Below, piece after piece: positions 1 to 15,255 of a stretch of DNA of 64,000 nt. Position numbers and translations under genes: made by a program. The first letter of the stretch is position 1; each line of letters begins with the position of its first letter. The stretch is from Equus caballus (Eukaryota; Chordata; Mammalia; Perissodactyla; Equidae): contig NC_091693.1 in assembly GCF_041296265.1 (NCBI RefSeq), positions 20,770,001-20,834,000 of the forward strand, given 5' to 3'. The notes under the pieces are model-generated. The model was not told the origin of the DNA, did not search any database, and was given only the letters and a program-made list of their open reading frames with translations.

Positions 1-540
1 TCCTCACCAAAAAGCATACTAAAAAAAAAAATTCTAATCTGAGTTTTAACCACTTGCATTTATTGTTATTATTGATATATTTAGCACTATTGATATTATC
101 TTACTTTTAAATTACTATTTATCCTGCTTTTTCCATGCATCCTAGCTTTTCTGGGTTATTTGATTTAGTGGGATTTTTCCCCCCTTATTTTATTTTTCTC
201 TTTCTGCTTGTTTGGAATTTATTTCCCTATTTCTATTCTTTAGTGTTACTCTTGCTATTTTATCATGTTGTGTTTTCCTTATCATGTAATTCACAATATT
301 TTCTAATTTCCGTTATGATTTCTTGTTTGAGCTGTGGTTTATTTAGAAGCATATTTTAAAAGCGAGAACACATGGGGCTTTTCTGGTTATCATTTTGTCA
401 CGATTTCTAGCTTAATCACAATCTGGTCAGACAACATCCTGTGCATATTGTAACTTTGAACTTGGTTGCGACTTGCTTCGTAGCTCAGTTTTCGTAAGGG
501 CTGTGTGAAGTTTTTTATCGAGGGGTCATTTTTTATGAGG
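1..540 (-). mobile_element. Old LINE-1 fragment (ORF2-derived, antisense), arm 1 copy
   Basis: T-rich sequence whose reverse complement resembles L1 ORF2, for instance the segment near 400-470 with the L1-like 'tctggtcagacaacat' wording. It carries many stops and is not functional. The mirrored copy is at about 26,660-27,194. Confidence 0.6.
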
Positions 541-784
541 CAGACACAGTGTGGTGTGCAGGTTTCAAGTGTCCCCTTCGGGAGTTCTGACAGATGCATG
601 CCCCCACGTAGTCCCTCACTCCTGTCAAGTTACAGAACATTTCCGCCACCTCAGGAAGTTCTCTCGTGTCACTTCCAAGTCTGTCTCCACAGCCACCCAT
701 CTCTTCCTGTCCCAGTAACCAGGCAACCTAGATTAGTTTTGCCTGTGCTCGAATTTCCTCTATAAATGGAATCGTACAGTGTAC

Positions 785-1000
785 AGTAATGCATTACTTA
801 ACGACGGGGATAATTCTGAGAAACGCGTCACTAGGCGATTTCGTCGTTGTGCAAACATCACAGAGTGTTCTTCCACAAACCTAGATGGTATAGCCTACTG
901 CACACCTAGGCTCTTTGGTGCTGATCTCATGGGACCAGCATCGGATATGTGGCCTGTCATTCACCGAAACATCACCCTGGGGCGCATGAGTGTATAATAG
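785..1000. repeat. Ancient interspersed repeat of the 'TTAACGACGGGGAT' type
   Basis: About 215 bp with a characteristic wording seen in many mammalian genomes (TTAACGACGGGGAT, then AGGCGATTTCGTCGTTGTGC, then GATGGTATAGCCTACTGCACA). It looks like a non-autonomous DNA element. I do not assign a named family. Its mirror lies at about 26,195-26,410 and differs by single bases. Confidence 0.6.
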
Positions 1001-1029
1001 CTTGTGTCTGGCTTCCGTCACTCAGCACA

Positions 1030-1440
1030 ATGCCTGTGAGATGCTCCTATGTTGTCGTGCACATCAGGAGTTCACTTCTTCTTATTACGGAGGAGCATTC
1101 TGTTATGTGGATATATCATGGTTGGTCCACTCACCCTTTCCTGGACATTTGGGTTGTTTCCAGTTTGGCTGCTGTGGATGAAGCTACTTTGAACATCCTT
1201 AGCAAGTCTATTTTTTTTTCATTGCTCTGTTATAAATACCTAGGAGTGGACTTGCTGGTCATGGGGTAGACGTATGTTTATCTTTCTAAGAAATTGCCAC
1301 ACTATTTCCCGAAGCGGTTGTACCATTTTACACTCCCTGCAGCAAGGTATGAGAGCTGCAGCTGCTCGACGTATTAGCCAACACTCGGTGCCGTCATCCT
1401 TTTGATTTTAGCCATTCTGGTAGACGTGTGTTTCAGAAAG
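1030..1440 (-). mobile_element. LINE-1 ORF2 3' part, decayed
   Basis: The reverse complement reads like the C-terminal part of L1 ORF2 ('aactggaaacaacccaaatg', 'ccaaagcggttgtacc'-like wording). It is fragmentary and non-coding now. The mirror copy is at about 25,755-26,165. Confidence 0.7.
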
Positions 1441-1536
1441 ATTGCATATTCTTCAGATGCTGGGTGCAATGTGCTACATATGACCATTAAGTGAAGTTTG
1501 TCAATCCTGTTGTTCAAATCATCTATGTCCTTATTC

Positions 1537-1723
1537 TTTTTTTTTTTCCCCTGAGGAAGATTTGCCCTGGGCTAACATCTGTGCCAGTCTTCCTCTATTT
1601 TGAATGTGGGTCACTGCCACAGCATGGCCACCAAGGAGTGGTGTAGGTCCATGCCCAGGAACCGAACCCAGGCCACCAAAGGGAGTGCACTGAACTTAAC
1701 CGCTAGGCCACAGGGCCGGCCCC
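1537..1723 (-). mobile_element. ERE SINE (equine tRNA-derived)
   Basis: Antisense copy: a T-rich tail at the left end and the conserved GGGGCCGGCCC head (as its complement) at 1,713-1,723. It sits in both palindrome arms (mirror 25,472-25,658), so the insertion predates the KLK4 duplication. ERE elements are restricted to the horse family and near relatives, which is the main species clue. Confidence 0.9.
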
Positions 1724-2400
1724 TCCTTATTCATTTTCATCTTGTGTGTTCTGCCATTTGCGAAGAGGCATCTTAAAATCCTCTTCTGTGAACGGGGATT
1801 TGTCTATTTCCCTTTCAGTTATTTCATCCCTTATTTTTGAATATTTTTGAATATCCCTTATATTTTGAAGATAAGAGGTACATAAAAATGTGAATATCTT
1901 CTTACGAGTAGATTCATAAATAATATATTTATGAATGTATTCTTGAATATTAGTTCTTACCAGTATATTCTTATTAATATAATTTATCGATGAAGAGCAT
2001 AATAACAATTCCTCGTGTTCTTGGGCCCTCAGTCTCCCCCATCTCTGCCCCTTGCTCTCCCTCTCTCTCACCCACAGCAGCTCTCGTCATGATCCTTCCC
2101 ACCATTCTCCAGCTACAGCAGCAGGGTCCTGAGGCAGATATAAATTAAAAATTCTTGAAATGCCTTTAAGAAGACGAAACCAAAATTGGTCAACTAAACC
2201 CCATTAATTTGCCCTTGTCCGACTTGCCTTTTCAGAAATTGGACAACGTGCACAGAATCCATTTCTCTTAACCTCCTTGGTATGTCTCCTTCCTTTGGGA
2301 CCCTGGGGCCCTTCTGGTCAAGACTCCCAGTTCCCAGATGGGGAAACCGAGGCCCAAGGAAGAAAAGCTATTTGCTGGAGTCCTTTGAATGGGAATGGAA
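1724..2400. other. Intergenic, downstream of left KLK4
   Basis: AT-rich to mixed sequence without a recognised gene. The frame at 1,727-2,071 is an unremarkable AT-rich open stretch, and its mirrored copy has the same status. Confidence 0.5.
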
Positions 2401-2441
2401 GCAAGGAGGACAGTTCGAACGGAGCCCGTGCTTCCTTAGAC

Positions 2442-2447
2442 TTTATT
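2442..2447 (-). terminator. KLK4: Left KLK4 poly(A) signal AATAAA
   Basis: TTTATT on the top strand, AATAAA on the gene strand, about 260 bp past the stop codon at 2,709-2,711. The same signal lies at the same distance in the right copy (24,748-24,753). It is the only canonical hexamer close after the stop. Confidence 0.7.
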
Positions 2448-2708
2448 TCTGGACTTAGGGGAAGGAACAAAAAAAGGTGAAAAACCAACTTTCTCTACCA
2501 CTGGCAAGGCTGGTCAACACTGTGCCACCAGGGGGCGCTGTGGACAGGAAAAGACTTGGTGGGATTGGATTCCTGGGGCTGAGCGAGGAGGGGGCTGGGG
2601 GTCTAGACTCCAGGGTCTGATGGAGAAAGGCACTACGAACTCAGGTTCCTGAATTCCTTCAGCTGCATATATTCGGGCGTTCAGTTTCAGGGGTCCCAGC
2701 CTCAGGAG

Positions 2709-5855
<3,147 letters not shown>

Positions 5856-6445
5856 CCTGTCGGCACCTGGGCATGAGGGTCATCTCAGGTGAGTCTGGGG
5901 GTCCTATAGCCCTTGTCTCTCCATCTGTCTCTTTCTCCCTCCCTCCCTGTCCCCCTGGGATATTATCGGGCAGACAAGGACCTATACCAACCCCCACCCC
6001 CACCCCAACATACACATTATAGAGGCTAGGGTCCTAGCCCAGAGATCCAGAACTTAGAGAGATGCAGAGACCAAGAGAGGAAAAAAGAGGGGAGAGAGAA
6101 GTAGAAAGAGAGAGAACAAGGTGGGGAGGAAGCGACAGGGAAAGTGTCTCTCCATCTGTAAATGGGGAGAGGTGGGAGGATGGAGACATGGCCCCTCGGG
6201 GATGGAGGGAAGATGGAGACAGGGCAGCTGAGAGAGACAAACAGAGAGTCAGAGTCCTGGAGAGAGAGATTCAGAGAAAGGGAGACTAGGGGAGACAGAG
6301 AATTGGAGAGATGCTCCTAACTAGAGAGAGACTGAGAGGCTTCTGGAGAGGAGATACAACATCCAGAGGCTGAGAGGCATAGTGACGTGGAGCTGGAGGG
6401 AGAGTCGCTCTGGGGGCAGTGGGTGGGGACCACCGGGATGCTCAC

Positions 6446-6528
6446 CTGGCTGCCTCTGGCCTCCTGGATGCTGCGCCCGGCTGAGCTCCCGCCTGCTGCC
6501 TCCTACCGGGTCCCCGTGGGGCTTATAA
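6446..6528 (-). promoter_or_regulatory. KLK4: Left KLK4 promoter and non-coding first exon
   Basis: A TATA-like TTATAA (6,523-6,528) faces leftward. About 30 bp on begins a likely untranslated exon that ends at a good donor (CCAG|gtgagc; exon edge 6,446). The start codon lies in the next exon at 5,855. This matches KLK4 genes, whose first exon is non-coding. The transcription start is inferred, not seen. Confidence 0.6.
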
Positions 6529-6699
6529 GCATCCCCAGCTGGGCCGGCCTGCCCCCAGGGACACATTCCTCGGGTCAGGTGCTGGGAGCTTCCAGCTCAG
6601 CGCTCAGGCTGCCTCGGGGCCAGGGGGCCAGAGGGGCTGGGAGGGGCTGGGAGCAGGGACCCAGCGGGAGACCCTGGGCTCACTCCCCTTCTGTCTTGG

Positions 6700-7190
6700 T
6701 TCTTGGTTCTCTCTCAGCTTCCCCTCTCTCGCGCGCTCTCTCTCTCTCTCTCTCCCCCCTCCCCCTCCCTCCCTCCCTCCATCTTTCTCCTCTCTCTCCC
6801 TCTGTATTTCTTCTCTGTCTTTCTCTCCATCTTTCTTTCTCTCTCTCTCCCTCCATCTTTCTCTTTCCATCTTTCTTTCTTCTCTCTCTCTTTCCATCTT
6901 TCTCTTCTCTCTCCATCTTTCTCTCTCTCCCTTTATCTTTCTCTCTCTCTCCATCGTTCTCTCTCTCTGCCTCCATCTTTCTCCTCTCTCTTTCTCCTCT
7001 CTCTTTTTCTCCCTGTCTCTTTCTCTCTCCATCTTTCTTTCTCTCTCTCTCCATCTTTCTCCCCTCTCTCTCCCTCCATCTTTATCCTCTCTCTCTCCAT
7101 CGTTCTCCCTCTCTCTTCGTCTCATTTTTCTCTCTCTCATTCAATCTCTCATTCTCGCTACCCCCCCCCCCACACACACACACTGTGCTT
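6700..7190. repeat. Long CT-rich simple repeat upstream of left KLK4
   Basis: About 450 bp of (CTCT/CCATCTTT)n, GA-rich on the gene strand, ending in a C run and (CA)n at 7,163-7,186. It gives long artefactual open frames on both strands. The mirror lies at about 20,010-20,465. It starts roughly 200 bp upstream of the TATA box. Confidence 0.9.
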
Positions 7191-9030
7191 CCCCACCAAA
7201 CTTTCCTGGCCTCAAATCCTGCATCGCCTTCAGCCTTGGAACCTCGGGTAGGTGGCTGCACCCCTGTGGGCCTCCACTTCCCCCTCCATAAAATCTGGAT
7301 AGCCTTCGTTCCTCTCTCCCAAAATACATCCGAAGAGATAACACGGGGAGGCACCTTGATGCAATGTCAGGCGTGTGGGGGGCGCCCGGTCCTTGGGAGC
7401 ATGACCAAGTCTTCACTAGCAAAAAGCAGTCGTATACTGGCCGTACCCCGAGCTCTGCTGTCCACCCTCGACACACAGGAAGGAACAAGCAAATTCTGGC
7501 GCTCCTGGGGCTCCCATCCTAGTTGGGGAGGCAGACAAACAGAAAAACTACGGAACAAGCAAATATCTGGTAGTCATGCGTGTGCAGAGAACTCGGGTGA
7601 TGTAGAGAGTGACCGGGACTGGGGGTGGGGTGACCATAGATAAGGTGGGGGTCCGGGAGTCTCAAAGGAGGGGACATTTTGGCTGAGAGCCATCATGCCC
7701 GCGAGCCTTGCAGGAAAAAGAGAGAACTCAGTGTGCGTGAGGCAGAGCGAGGAGGGGGGCCAGGGAAGATCCTGCAGGATTCACACGCCAGGAAGAGGAA
7801 TTTGCTTTTACTTTAAGTGCAATGGCTTTTAAGCACAGGGTAGGGAGGGGGACAGGATCTTATTGACTTTTAAAAAACATCCCCTAGTGGAGAATGATTG
7901 TAGGGGGCGAGATGGAGGCAGGGAGACCAGCGGAGGCGGCCACAGCCCAGTGGGAGAGGCTGTGGTCCAGGGAGGAGGGAAATGAATGGGCACAGGGCTC
8001 GTTTTGGGGGTGGAGTCGAGGTCCAGACTGCTTGATGGGTGGAAATCAGGGGAGGGAGGGGGGAGGGAGGCAAGGGGGGCGCGAGGCTTGGTCTGTTGAT
8101 GGCCCCTTTGGGGCCCCGTTTGTGGAGACAGAGCAAGGCGGCATGGAGACACCTGTGAGGAGCCAGGTGGTCGGATGCAGGATGTGGAGGGCCAGGGAGA
8201 GGTCAGCGCAGGTGAGAAACCTCAGCGAGTCACCGGGGGGAGGCGGTGTTTAAGGCCATGGGGCCGGTGAGATCATCTGAGCAGCAGGTGTGGATGGCGC
8301 TGATGAGGGGTTGTGTGGACAGAAGATGAGATGAGGGGCTGTGGGGACAGGTGATGTGATGATGAAGCATGAGTGTCTGCGCCTCTCTCTGTCTCTCTCG
8401 GGCCTCATCCCTGTCTCTCTGGCCTGTTCCTGTCTCTCTCACTCTCTCTGATTTCTCTGTCTCCAGCTCTTTCTCGGTGTCTGTCTGTTCTCTGGCTCTG
8501 AGTCCATCTGTCTGCCTGTGTTCAGTCTCCTGGTGGCACAGACCACCCCTCCACCCCCCCACACACACCCCTGCCCTGTTCCCGGGACCAGCTGCTCTGA
8601 CCACAAGGACGGAGGAGGCCAGGGGCGTGGGGGCTGCGGGATGGGCTCCGGTCTCACAGCCGCCCAGACGTGACTAAGGTCTGGACGGTGGGAGGAGGCT
8701 GGTTGGGGCCGGTGTTGGGGGGCAGGGCTGGGCAGCCGGAAGGAGGGAGAAGGGAGTGGCGTGGCGTCCCTCTGACCCTGTTCTGTGGCCTCTCCTGTGT
8801 CCTGTCCTGCCTGAGGCCAGGCAGACGGGACCCAGTTATCTGGGGATGGGTCCAGGACAGAGCTGTGGGGGAGTCACACCGTGGAGATGCTTCCAGCCTG
8901 GCCGGTGGGAATGGTTTGGGGTATGGCTCCTGGAATGGGACTCCAGCGTGAGAACCCAGGCTGGGGTTGGGGGTGGAGGGAGGCAGAGATGGAGAGAGAC
9001 AGATGTGAACGAGGAGGCTGGGGCCAGAGA
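7191..9030. other. Intergenic flank of left KLK4, no gene seen
   Basis: Mixed GC-rich sequence with short purine runs. No exon, SINE or RNA gene is recognised. It mirrors about 18,180-20,010. Open frames here have no splice logic or family resemblance. Confidence 0.5.
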
Positions 9031-9485
9031 TAGAGAAATAAAGTCACAGAATGATGTAGATAGAGACAGAGAGAGATGGAGGCAGAGACAGGGAGACAGA
9101 GAGGAACAGAGACACAGGGGAGAAAACAGGGAGAAGAGATAAGGACAGAGAGAGACAAGAGACACAGAGAGATGAGAGACACAGAGAGATATAGAGACAA
9201 GACAAAGAAAGACAGACGCAGAGAGACAAGAGACAGAGATACAGAGAGACAAGGGACAAAGAGAAACAGAGACACAGAGACATGAGACTTAGAGACAAAG
9301 AGAGACAGAGATGGAGAGGCACAGAGACTGACAGGAAGAAGAGATAAAGACAGAGAAAAACAGAGATAGAGACGCAGAATGAGACAGAGACAGATCAAGA
9401 CACAGAGGGAGACAGAGATAGAGACAGAATAGAGAAGGACAGAGAGATGGGCACAGACAGGGGCAGAGACGGAGAGACAAGGACA
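9031..9485. repeat. GAGACA/CAGAGA simple repeat, left arm
   Basis: Degenerate (GACAGAGA)n tract over about 450 bp. The mirror is at about 17,645-18,140 as CTGTCTCT repeats. Frames such as those rich in SLCLSV are products of this repeat. Confidence 0.9.
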
Positions 9486-10394
9486 AAGAAAGATTATTAA
9501 GCATTCCGGAAGTCACTTTAAAAATGGTGACAAAACATAGTTTTAATTTCCCACAACTTGACCCAAACCCAGCCCCCAGGCCCCCCTCTTGATAAGTGGC
9601 ACCCCACTCACGGCTCCCCTTTGAGTCTTCTCTCAGCCACGCCGGCCCATCTGCAGGTCCTTTGGGTGGCGCCTCCCCAACAGAATTCACACCTAGCCGG
9701 GTCTCCCCCCCTCCACCCCGCCCCCCCGGTCCAGCCTCTCCCTCCTCCACTTCGTCCCCCTCAGTCTGCTTCCCAGAGGGATGTGGCTTCTGTGAATGGC
9801 TCCAAGCCCCCTCCTGGCCTCCCTCCTCCTCTAGGCCGCCCCGTGGTCTGTTCCATGCGCCTCCAACACTCTTCCCCTCACTCTCTCCCTCGACGACGCC
9901 CACCCCCCCTTTTAGCTCAGCTCAAATGCCATGGCCTCAGTGACATTCAGGGCTGCCCCTCTCCTGGGGGTGTTGGGTGTGTTTGTTTTCCTCTCACAGC
10001 ATCCTTCACGTTTCTTCACCTTGGTACAACTGGAACCCACGTTATTGTTTGGGTGTTTATTTTTCTAACATCTGCCACTCTCAGGAGCCTGGGAGCTCCT
10101 CGGGGACAGGCCCCTGTCTGTCCTGGTCACCGCTGAGAACTCGCTGCCTCTCGTGGGGAAGGCATCCTGTACGTATGCGCTGAACGGATGGATAGAGAGA
10201 GAAAGACAGACACGGGGACACAGAGACAGACGGACAGACAGAAAGAGAGAGCAGGAGACGAAGACATGGAGAGAGAAGAATCATAACAAACAACAATAAT
10301 AGCTTACGCTTAATAATAGCTCTCTCTCCACTGTGACAGGAGCAAGGAACTTATTAACGTGGTTAATTAATTAATGATGTTGAATTAATGATAC

Positions 10395-10540
10395 TTGTGT
10401 CAAGAGGTTACTGTGGCCCTATTTTAAGTGCTTGGTAGGTTTTAACTCAGTTTTTCATCACAGCAACACTATGAAGTAGATGCTCTTATTAGCTTTATTT
10501 TACAGATGAGGAAACTGAGGCACAGAGAGGTCAAGTCGTC
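10395..10540 (+). repeat. MIR SINE fragment near the inner edge of the left arm
   Basis: Contains the MIR-typical end 'tacagatgaggaaactgagg' and preceding core wording. The mirrored copy is at 16,590-16,735. The arm boundary (10,564) lies just after it. Confidence 0.75.
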
Positions 10541-10734
10541 CACCCAAGGTCACGGAAAGACTGAAGCTGGAAGAGATGGAGATGGACAAACAGACAGAGA
10601 TGGACAGATAAAGGGCAGGAGAGAGTTGGAAACATAGTGAAAGGGGAGGCCTTAAAGATAAGTACTCACTGAAACAGACATACATCTCAGGAGCTAGGGA
10701 TCATAATTAAAAAATAATAAAAGATCGAACGGTT

Positions 10735-10905
10735 ATATATTACTCACTTTTACTAGGTGCCATCACAACCGCTTTATGCATGTTGACTAGTTTTAATCCT
10801 CATAACCGTGTGAGCTACTCATTATTATGCCAAATTTTATGCAAGAGGAAATAGAGCCACAGAGAGGTCAATCAACTTAACCAAGGTCACACAGCAAAGT
10901 GGCCG
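10735..10905 (+). repeat. MIR SINE
   Basis: Core and end wording of MIR ('aggaaatagagccacagaga', 'aaggtcacacagcaaagtgg'). Old and diverged. Confidence 0.75.
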
Positions 10906-11999
10906 TGAATCGGGGCTCCTGGCTCCAGAGACCACATCTTGAGCTCTCTGCTATGCCACCTCCCTCCTGCAAGTCAAGAAACAGAAGCTGAAGCAGAGGG
11001 ACAGCTGCGCCATCTCTGGGGGAACATAGGTCATGGGCGCCCAGGATGCACCTGGGTCCATTGCTCTTCACCTGAGCCGTCTGCCCTCCCCCCCACCTGC
11101 AGGTACCATGCAGCCTCGGCCACAGACGACACGGAGCGTTGCTGAGGAGGGGATGATGTGAGGCCGCCCCCAGCCCGGGGCGTCCACTCTGACTGCACGA
11201 CAGGAAGAGCGAGCCCCTCCTCCCTCCCACCCCCCGGGGGTGGATGAACCCAAGAGAGCGTCATAAATCTCCCAGGCGCAGTGGAACGAGGCCGCCTGCT
11301 TAGGAATGTCATCCTCCCCAAGCCCCAGGGTGGCTCGGCCACGTTTTAGCGGGAATGTCCAGCGCGGCCGCTAGAGAACTGGCCTGTGGAAGTCCAGAAA
11401 CGCCTGTGCGCTGCGGGTAACACCGCGCCCCGTCTCACTCAACACCTAAAGCTACACCGGGACGGACTGTATGACCCAGAGAGAGGTGTTTTCCTCCCTT
11501 ATTAGGGGCAACCGAGGATTCAGTAGGAAAAGCCCCATAAAGCCTGATGTGGGCGTCTCCCCTCCCGGGGCTCCTGTCCCAGGGGAGAGAGGCCAGCCCC
11601 GCGTGGGGCATCCCGGGGTCCACCCAGAACGGGAGGATGGAGAGGGGGGGCCTTGGGGAGGGTTTACGGGAGAGAGACGGTTGGAGCCCGCTCCAGGCTG
11701 GGGAGCCACGGAGGACGTGGTCTGACCACAGGCAAGATGGGCGGTGGCCGTGGGGACTACGGTGGGGGCATCTCCCAGCCTGTCTGCAGCAATGGGGTCT
11801 GGGGGACTCAGCAAATGTCAGAGGAGCAGGAGTTAAGACAGCAGCCCCCATGGACCAAAGGCTTGGACATTGCCCCATTTTTCTAGCACCAACTAAGCCC
11901 AGTTATCTGTCATCACTCCTCGGAGGAAGATGGGGGACCCCCGAAATGACAGGGACATTCCCGTGAGGCGGATTGAGACCTGCACCATCCCATACAGCA

Positions 12000-13275
12000 G
12001 CCACCAGCCACGGGGCACTTGAAACGTCGCAAGTGTGACCAAGGAACCGGCTTCTAAATTTTACTTAATTGAAACTAATTTCAATGCAAACACTGTCACT
12101 CGATCCCGTTATTGGAAAAGTTTTAAGTACGTTTGGGACGATCTGCGTCCGTGAATCCACTCTTTCAACTTTGGGTTTTATAGACTCTAACTAGAGATCA
12201 AGTATTTCCGACGGAAATTTCCCCTTCGAATGGAGACGCTGCTGTGGGTGTGAAATAGTCGCTGGATTTTCAAGAGTTGGTCTAAAAACAGAATGCAAAC
12301 TCTCTTCTGGGTAATTTTAGATGGGTTCCCTGCTGGAATGATCATAATTTGGATATATTGGGTTAAAATAAAATATACTGCTAAAATTAAAATTTTACTT
12401 GTTTCTTTTTCCTTTTTTTTAACCTATTCCAGTGTCTTTTATTTATTGATTTATATTTAAAAATTTTGAGGTAACATTGGTTTATAACATTGTATAAATT
12501 TCAGGTGTACATCATTGTATTTCGATTTCTGTAAAGATTACATCATGTTCACCACCCAGAGACTAATTACCATCCATCACCACACACAGGTGCCTAATCA
12601 GCCCTTTCTCCTCCCCCCACCCCCTCCCCTTCTGGTAAACACCAATCCAGTCTCTGTATCTGTGTGTCTGTTTGTTGTTGATTTGTCTTACGCGTACAAG
12701 TGAAATCATACAGTATTTGTCTTTCTCTGTCTGACTTATTTCACTCAGCATAACACCCTCGAGGTCCACCCATGTTGTCACAAATGGCCAGATTTCATCA
12801 TTTTTTATGGCAGAGTAGTATTCCATTGTGTATATATACCACATCTTCTTTATTCATTCGTCCCTTGGTGGGCACCTAGGTTGCTTCCAAGTCTGGCTAT
12901 TGTGAATAATACTGCAGTGAACATAGGGGTGCAAGTATCTTTATGCATTTGTGTTTTCATGTTCTTTGGATGAATACCCAGCAGCGGGATAGCTGGATCA
13001 TATGGTAGATCTATTCTTAATTTTCTGAGGAAACTCCATACTGCTTTCCATAGTGGCTGCACCAGTTTGCACTCCCACCAGCAGTGTAAGAGGGTTCCCG
13101 TCTCTTCACATCCTCTCCAACACTGGTTGTTTCTTGTCTTTTTAATAGTAGCCATTCTGGTGGGTGTGAGGTGATATTTTATCTCTTTTTCCTTTTTTAA
13201 TGCTATTACCAAAAAATTTAAAATTACTTATGCAGCTCACATTATATTTTGATTGGACAGTGCTGATCTGGAGGA
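12000..13275 (+). repeat. Old interspersed repeat, split by an L1
   Basis: The left part (12,000-12,411) and right part (13,190-13,275) resemble one old mammalian repeat whose typical wordings include 'ttggatatattgggtt' and 'ttggacagtgctg'. The middle is an L1 insertion. A related copy on the other strand lies at 61,365-62,510. Family name not assigned. Confidence 0.55.
12412..13190 (-). mobile_element. 5'-truncated LINE-1, antisense
   Basis: The reverse complement gives the L1 ORF2 C-terminus: residues such as [16 protein letters not shown] and MEYYSAIKNDEIWPF occur in two frames, so it is broken. A 3' UTR-like part lies near 12,440-12,540. Both ends are flanked by a similar T/C-rich word (ctttttcctttttt), a likely target-site duplication. 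It lies only in the spacer, so it gives no age for the arms. Confidence 0.85.
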
Positions 13276-13489
13276 ATTAGGAGTCAAAGATTAACAAAAC
13301 AAAAAAGCTTAAGCGATATTGTGTCTTTAGTGGAAACTGCCGGAATCACTTTGCAAACTGGTTGGGGGCTGGAGGAGACACCTATTTACCATATAAACTG
13401 ATCCAAAGGACTTCTGATCACACTCAGAGTGGGAGCTAGAATCCTCTCCATGCTGCCAAGGCCCACACATGCACCATCTGTCCCCCTTT

Positions 13490-13765
13490 GTTCCTGCTTT
13501 GATCTCATCTTCCACCCTCTCCTCCTTGCTCACTCCAGCCACACCTGCTTCCTTGCCGCCTCTTAGACATGTGGAGCATGTTCCCACCTCAGGACCTTTG
13601 CACTGGCTGCTGCTCCCACCCAGAATGCTCTTTGCCTAGATATCTACCAGTCTCAGCCCTTATTCAGGTTTCTTCTTAAATGTCCCCTCCTCAGAGAAGC
13701 CTTCCCTGGCTCCCACTCCCCACCCCCTGTCTAGAGCGGCTCCATTTCTTCACCTTTATTATTAG
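13490..13765 (-). repeat. LINE-2 3' fragment
   Basis: Typical L2 end wording in antisense ('ctcaggacctttgcactggc', 'cagagaagccttccctggct'). Confidence 0.7.
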
Positions 13766-13894
13766 CATATATACTCTGATTATATGTACTCTTATATATC
13801 TATTATCTATATATGATATATAACCTGATATATACTCTTATTATCAGTATATATTCCTTGATCATCAGTATAAAACTTATCAGTATATAAATCT

Positions 13895-14570
13895 GTATTA
13901 ATTTCCTATTGCTGCTATAAGAAATCACCACAAATTTACCGGCTTAAAACAACACAAATTTGGGGCTGGCCTGGTGGTGTAGTGGTTAAATTCATACACT
14001 CCACTTGGTGGTCTGGGGTTCACCAGTTCGGATCCTGGGCACGGACCTACACACCGCTCATCAAGCCATACTGTGGCACCATCCCACGTACAAAATAGAG
14101 GGAGACTGGCACATAAGTTAGCTCAGGGCCAATCTTCCTCACCAGAAAACAAAAAAACACACAAATTTATTCTCTTACAGTTCTGAAGGTCAGAAGGGCA
14201 ATGTCGGTCTCACTGGGCTGATTCCTTCTGGGGGTGCTAGGAAAGAACCCATTCCCCTGCCTTGTCCAGCTTCTGGAGGCCGCCTGTGTCCTTTGGCCTG
14301 CGGCCCCTTCCTCCATCATCACAGCCAGCAAATGTATCACTCCAACCTCTGCTCTGTCATCACATCAGCTAGTCTAACTCTGATGCTCTTGCCTGTCCTA
14401 TAAGGACCCTTGTGGTTACGCTGGGCCCACCAGGATAATCCGGGATAATCTCCCCACCTCAAGATCTTTAATTTCATCATAGCTGAAAAGTCCCCAAGGA
14501 AGATCACATATTCCCAGGGCATCTTTGGTGGTGGGCATGATTTTATCTACCACAAAATCACGACACATTT
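13895..14570. repeat. Old interspersed repeat interrupted by an ERE
   Basis: Begins with the widespread 'ttaatttcctattgctgct' wording and continues after the ERE at 'ttattctcttacagttctga'. I do not assign a family. The ERE at 13,963-14,160 is inside it, flanked by the duplicated word cacaaattt. Confidence 0.6.
13963..14160 (+). mobile_element. ERE SINE
   Basis: Forward copy: GGGGCTGGCC head, tRNA-like B-box region near 14,020, A-rich tail. The flanking repeat 'cacaaattt' on both sides is its target-site duplication. Confidence 0.9.
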
Positions 14571-14572
14571 CT

Positions 14573-14776
14573 TTTTTGAAGAAGAAGATTCGCCCTGAGC
14601 TAACGTCCATCCCCATCTTCCTCTATTTTGTATGTGGGACGCCACCACAGCATAGCTGATGAGCAGAGAGGCTGATGAGCAGAGAAGGTCCACGCCCGGG
14701 ATCCGAACCCACGAACCTGGGCCGCCAAAGTTGAGCATGCAGAACGTTAACCACTCAGCCACGGGGCTGGCCCCGA
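14573..14776 (-). mobile_element. ERE SINE
   Basis: Antisense copy ending with the complement of the GGGGCCAGCCC head at 14,765-14,775. Confidence 0.9.
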
Positions 14777-15049
14777 GGCGACATATTTAAAGATTCACTT
14801 GTTCCTTGTGTTTTTCTCCTCCACTGGAACATAAACTCCTCCATGAGGACAAAACATCCCTGTCACGGTCACCATTGTATCTCCAGTGCCAAGAACAATA
14901 CCTGACACATAGTAGGCGGTCAGTAAATATTCACTGAGTGAACAAATGCCCCCGAGGAGGGAAGTATTGATGCCCTTGCTAACAATTCATTTATGGTAAT
15001 AGAAACAATTATGAATCTGTCAGTTGGATTTTACACTGACTAAGAGACG

Positions 15050-15255
15050 GACTCTGGAACCCAGGCTGTCAGGATTCAAATCCTTGCTCAGCTACTCACT
15101 ATCTGGGTGATCTTGGACAAGTTACTGAGTCTCTCTGTGCCTCACTTTCTCATCTGTGAAATAGGAATAAATACAGCACTTGTTTCATGGAATATTGGCA
15201 GGATTAAATGAGTTAATAATATAAAACAGCTAGAACTGTGGCTGGCTCATAGGAA
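15050..15255 (+). repeat. MIR SINE
   Basis: Long MIR with the core 'tgtgcctcactttctcatct' and typical flanks. Confidence 0.75.

Noticed and set aside
1727-2071. 114-residue reverse frame present in both arms (mirror 25,124-25,468)
   Set aside because: Conserved only because the arms are near identical; AT-rich, no family resemblance, adjacent to an ERE.
6604-7140. 178-residue reverse-strand frame very rich in Arg-Glu repeats (and its mirror at 20,056-20,622)
   Set aside because: Product of a GAGAGAAAGATGGA simple repeat open in several frames at once; no splice or start logic.
6387-7643. 418-residue forward frame
   Set aside because: Runs through the KLK4 promoter in antisense and then through CT repeats; Ser/Leu/Pro-only composition.
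12563-13212. Two reverse-strand frames of 93 and 120 residues as host genes
   Set aside because: They are the broken C-terminus of L1 ORF2.
13963-14160. Possible tRNA gene in tRNA-like sequence (also other ERE copies)
   Set aside because: The B-box-like part belongs to ERE SINEs with A-rich tails and target-site duplications; no complete cloverleaf was seen.
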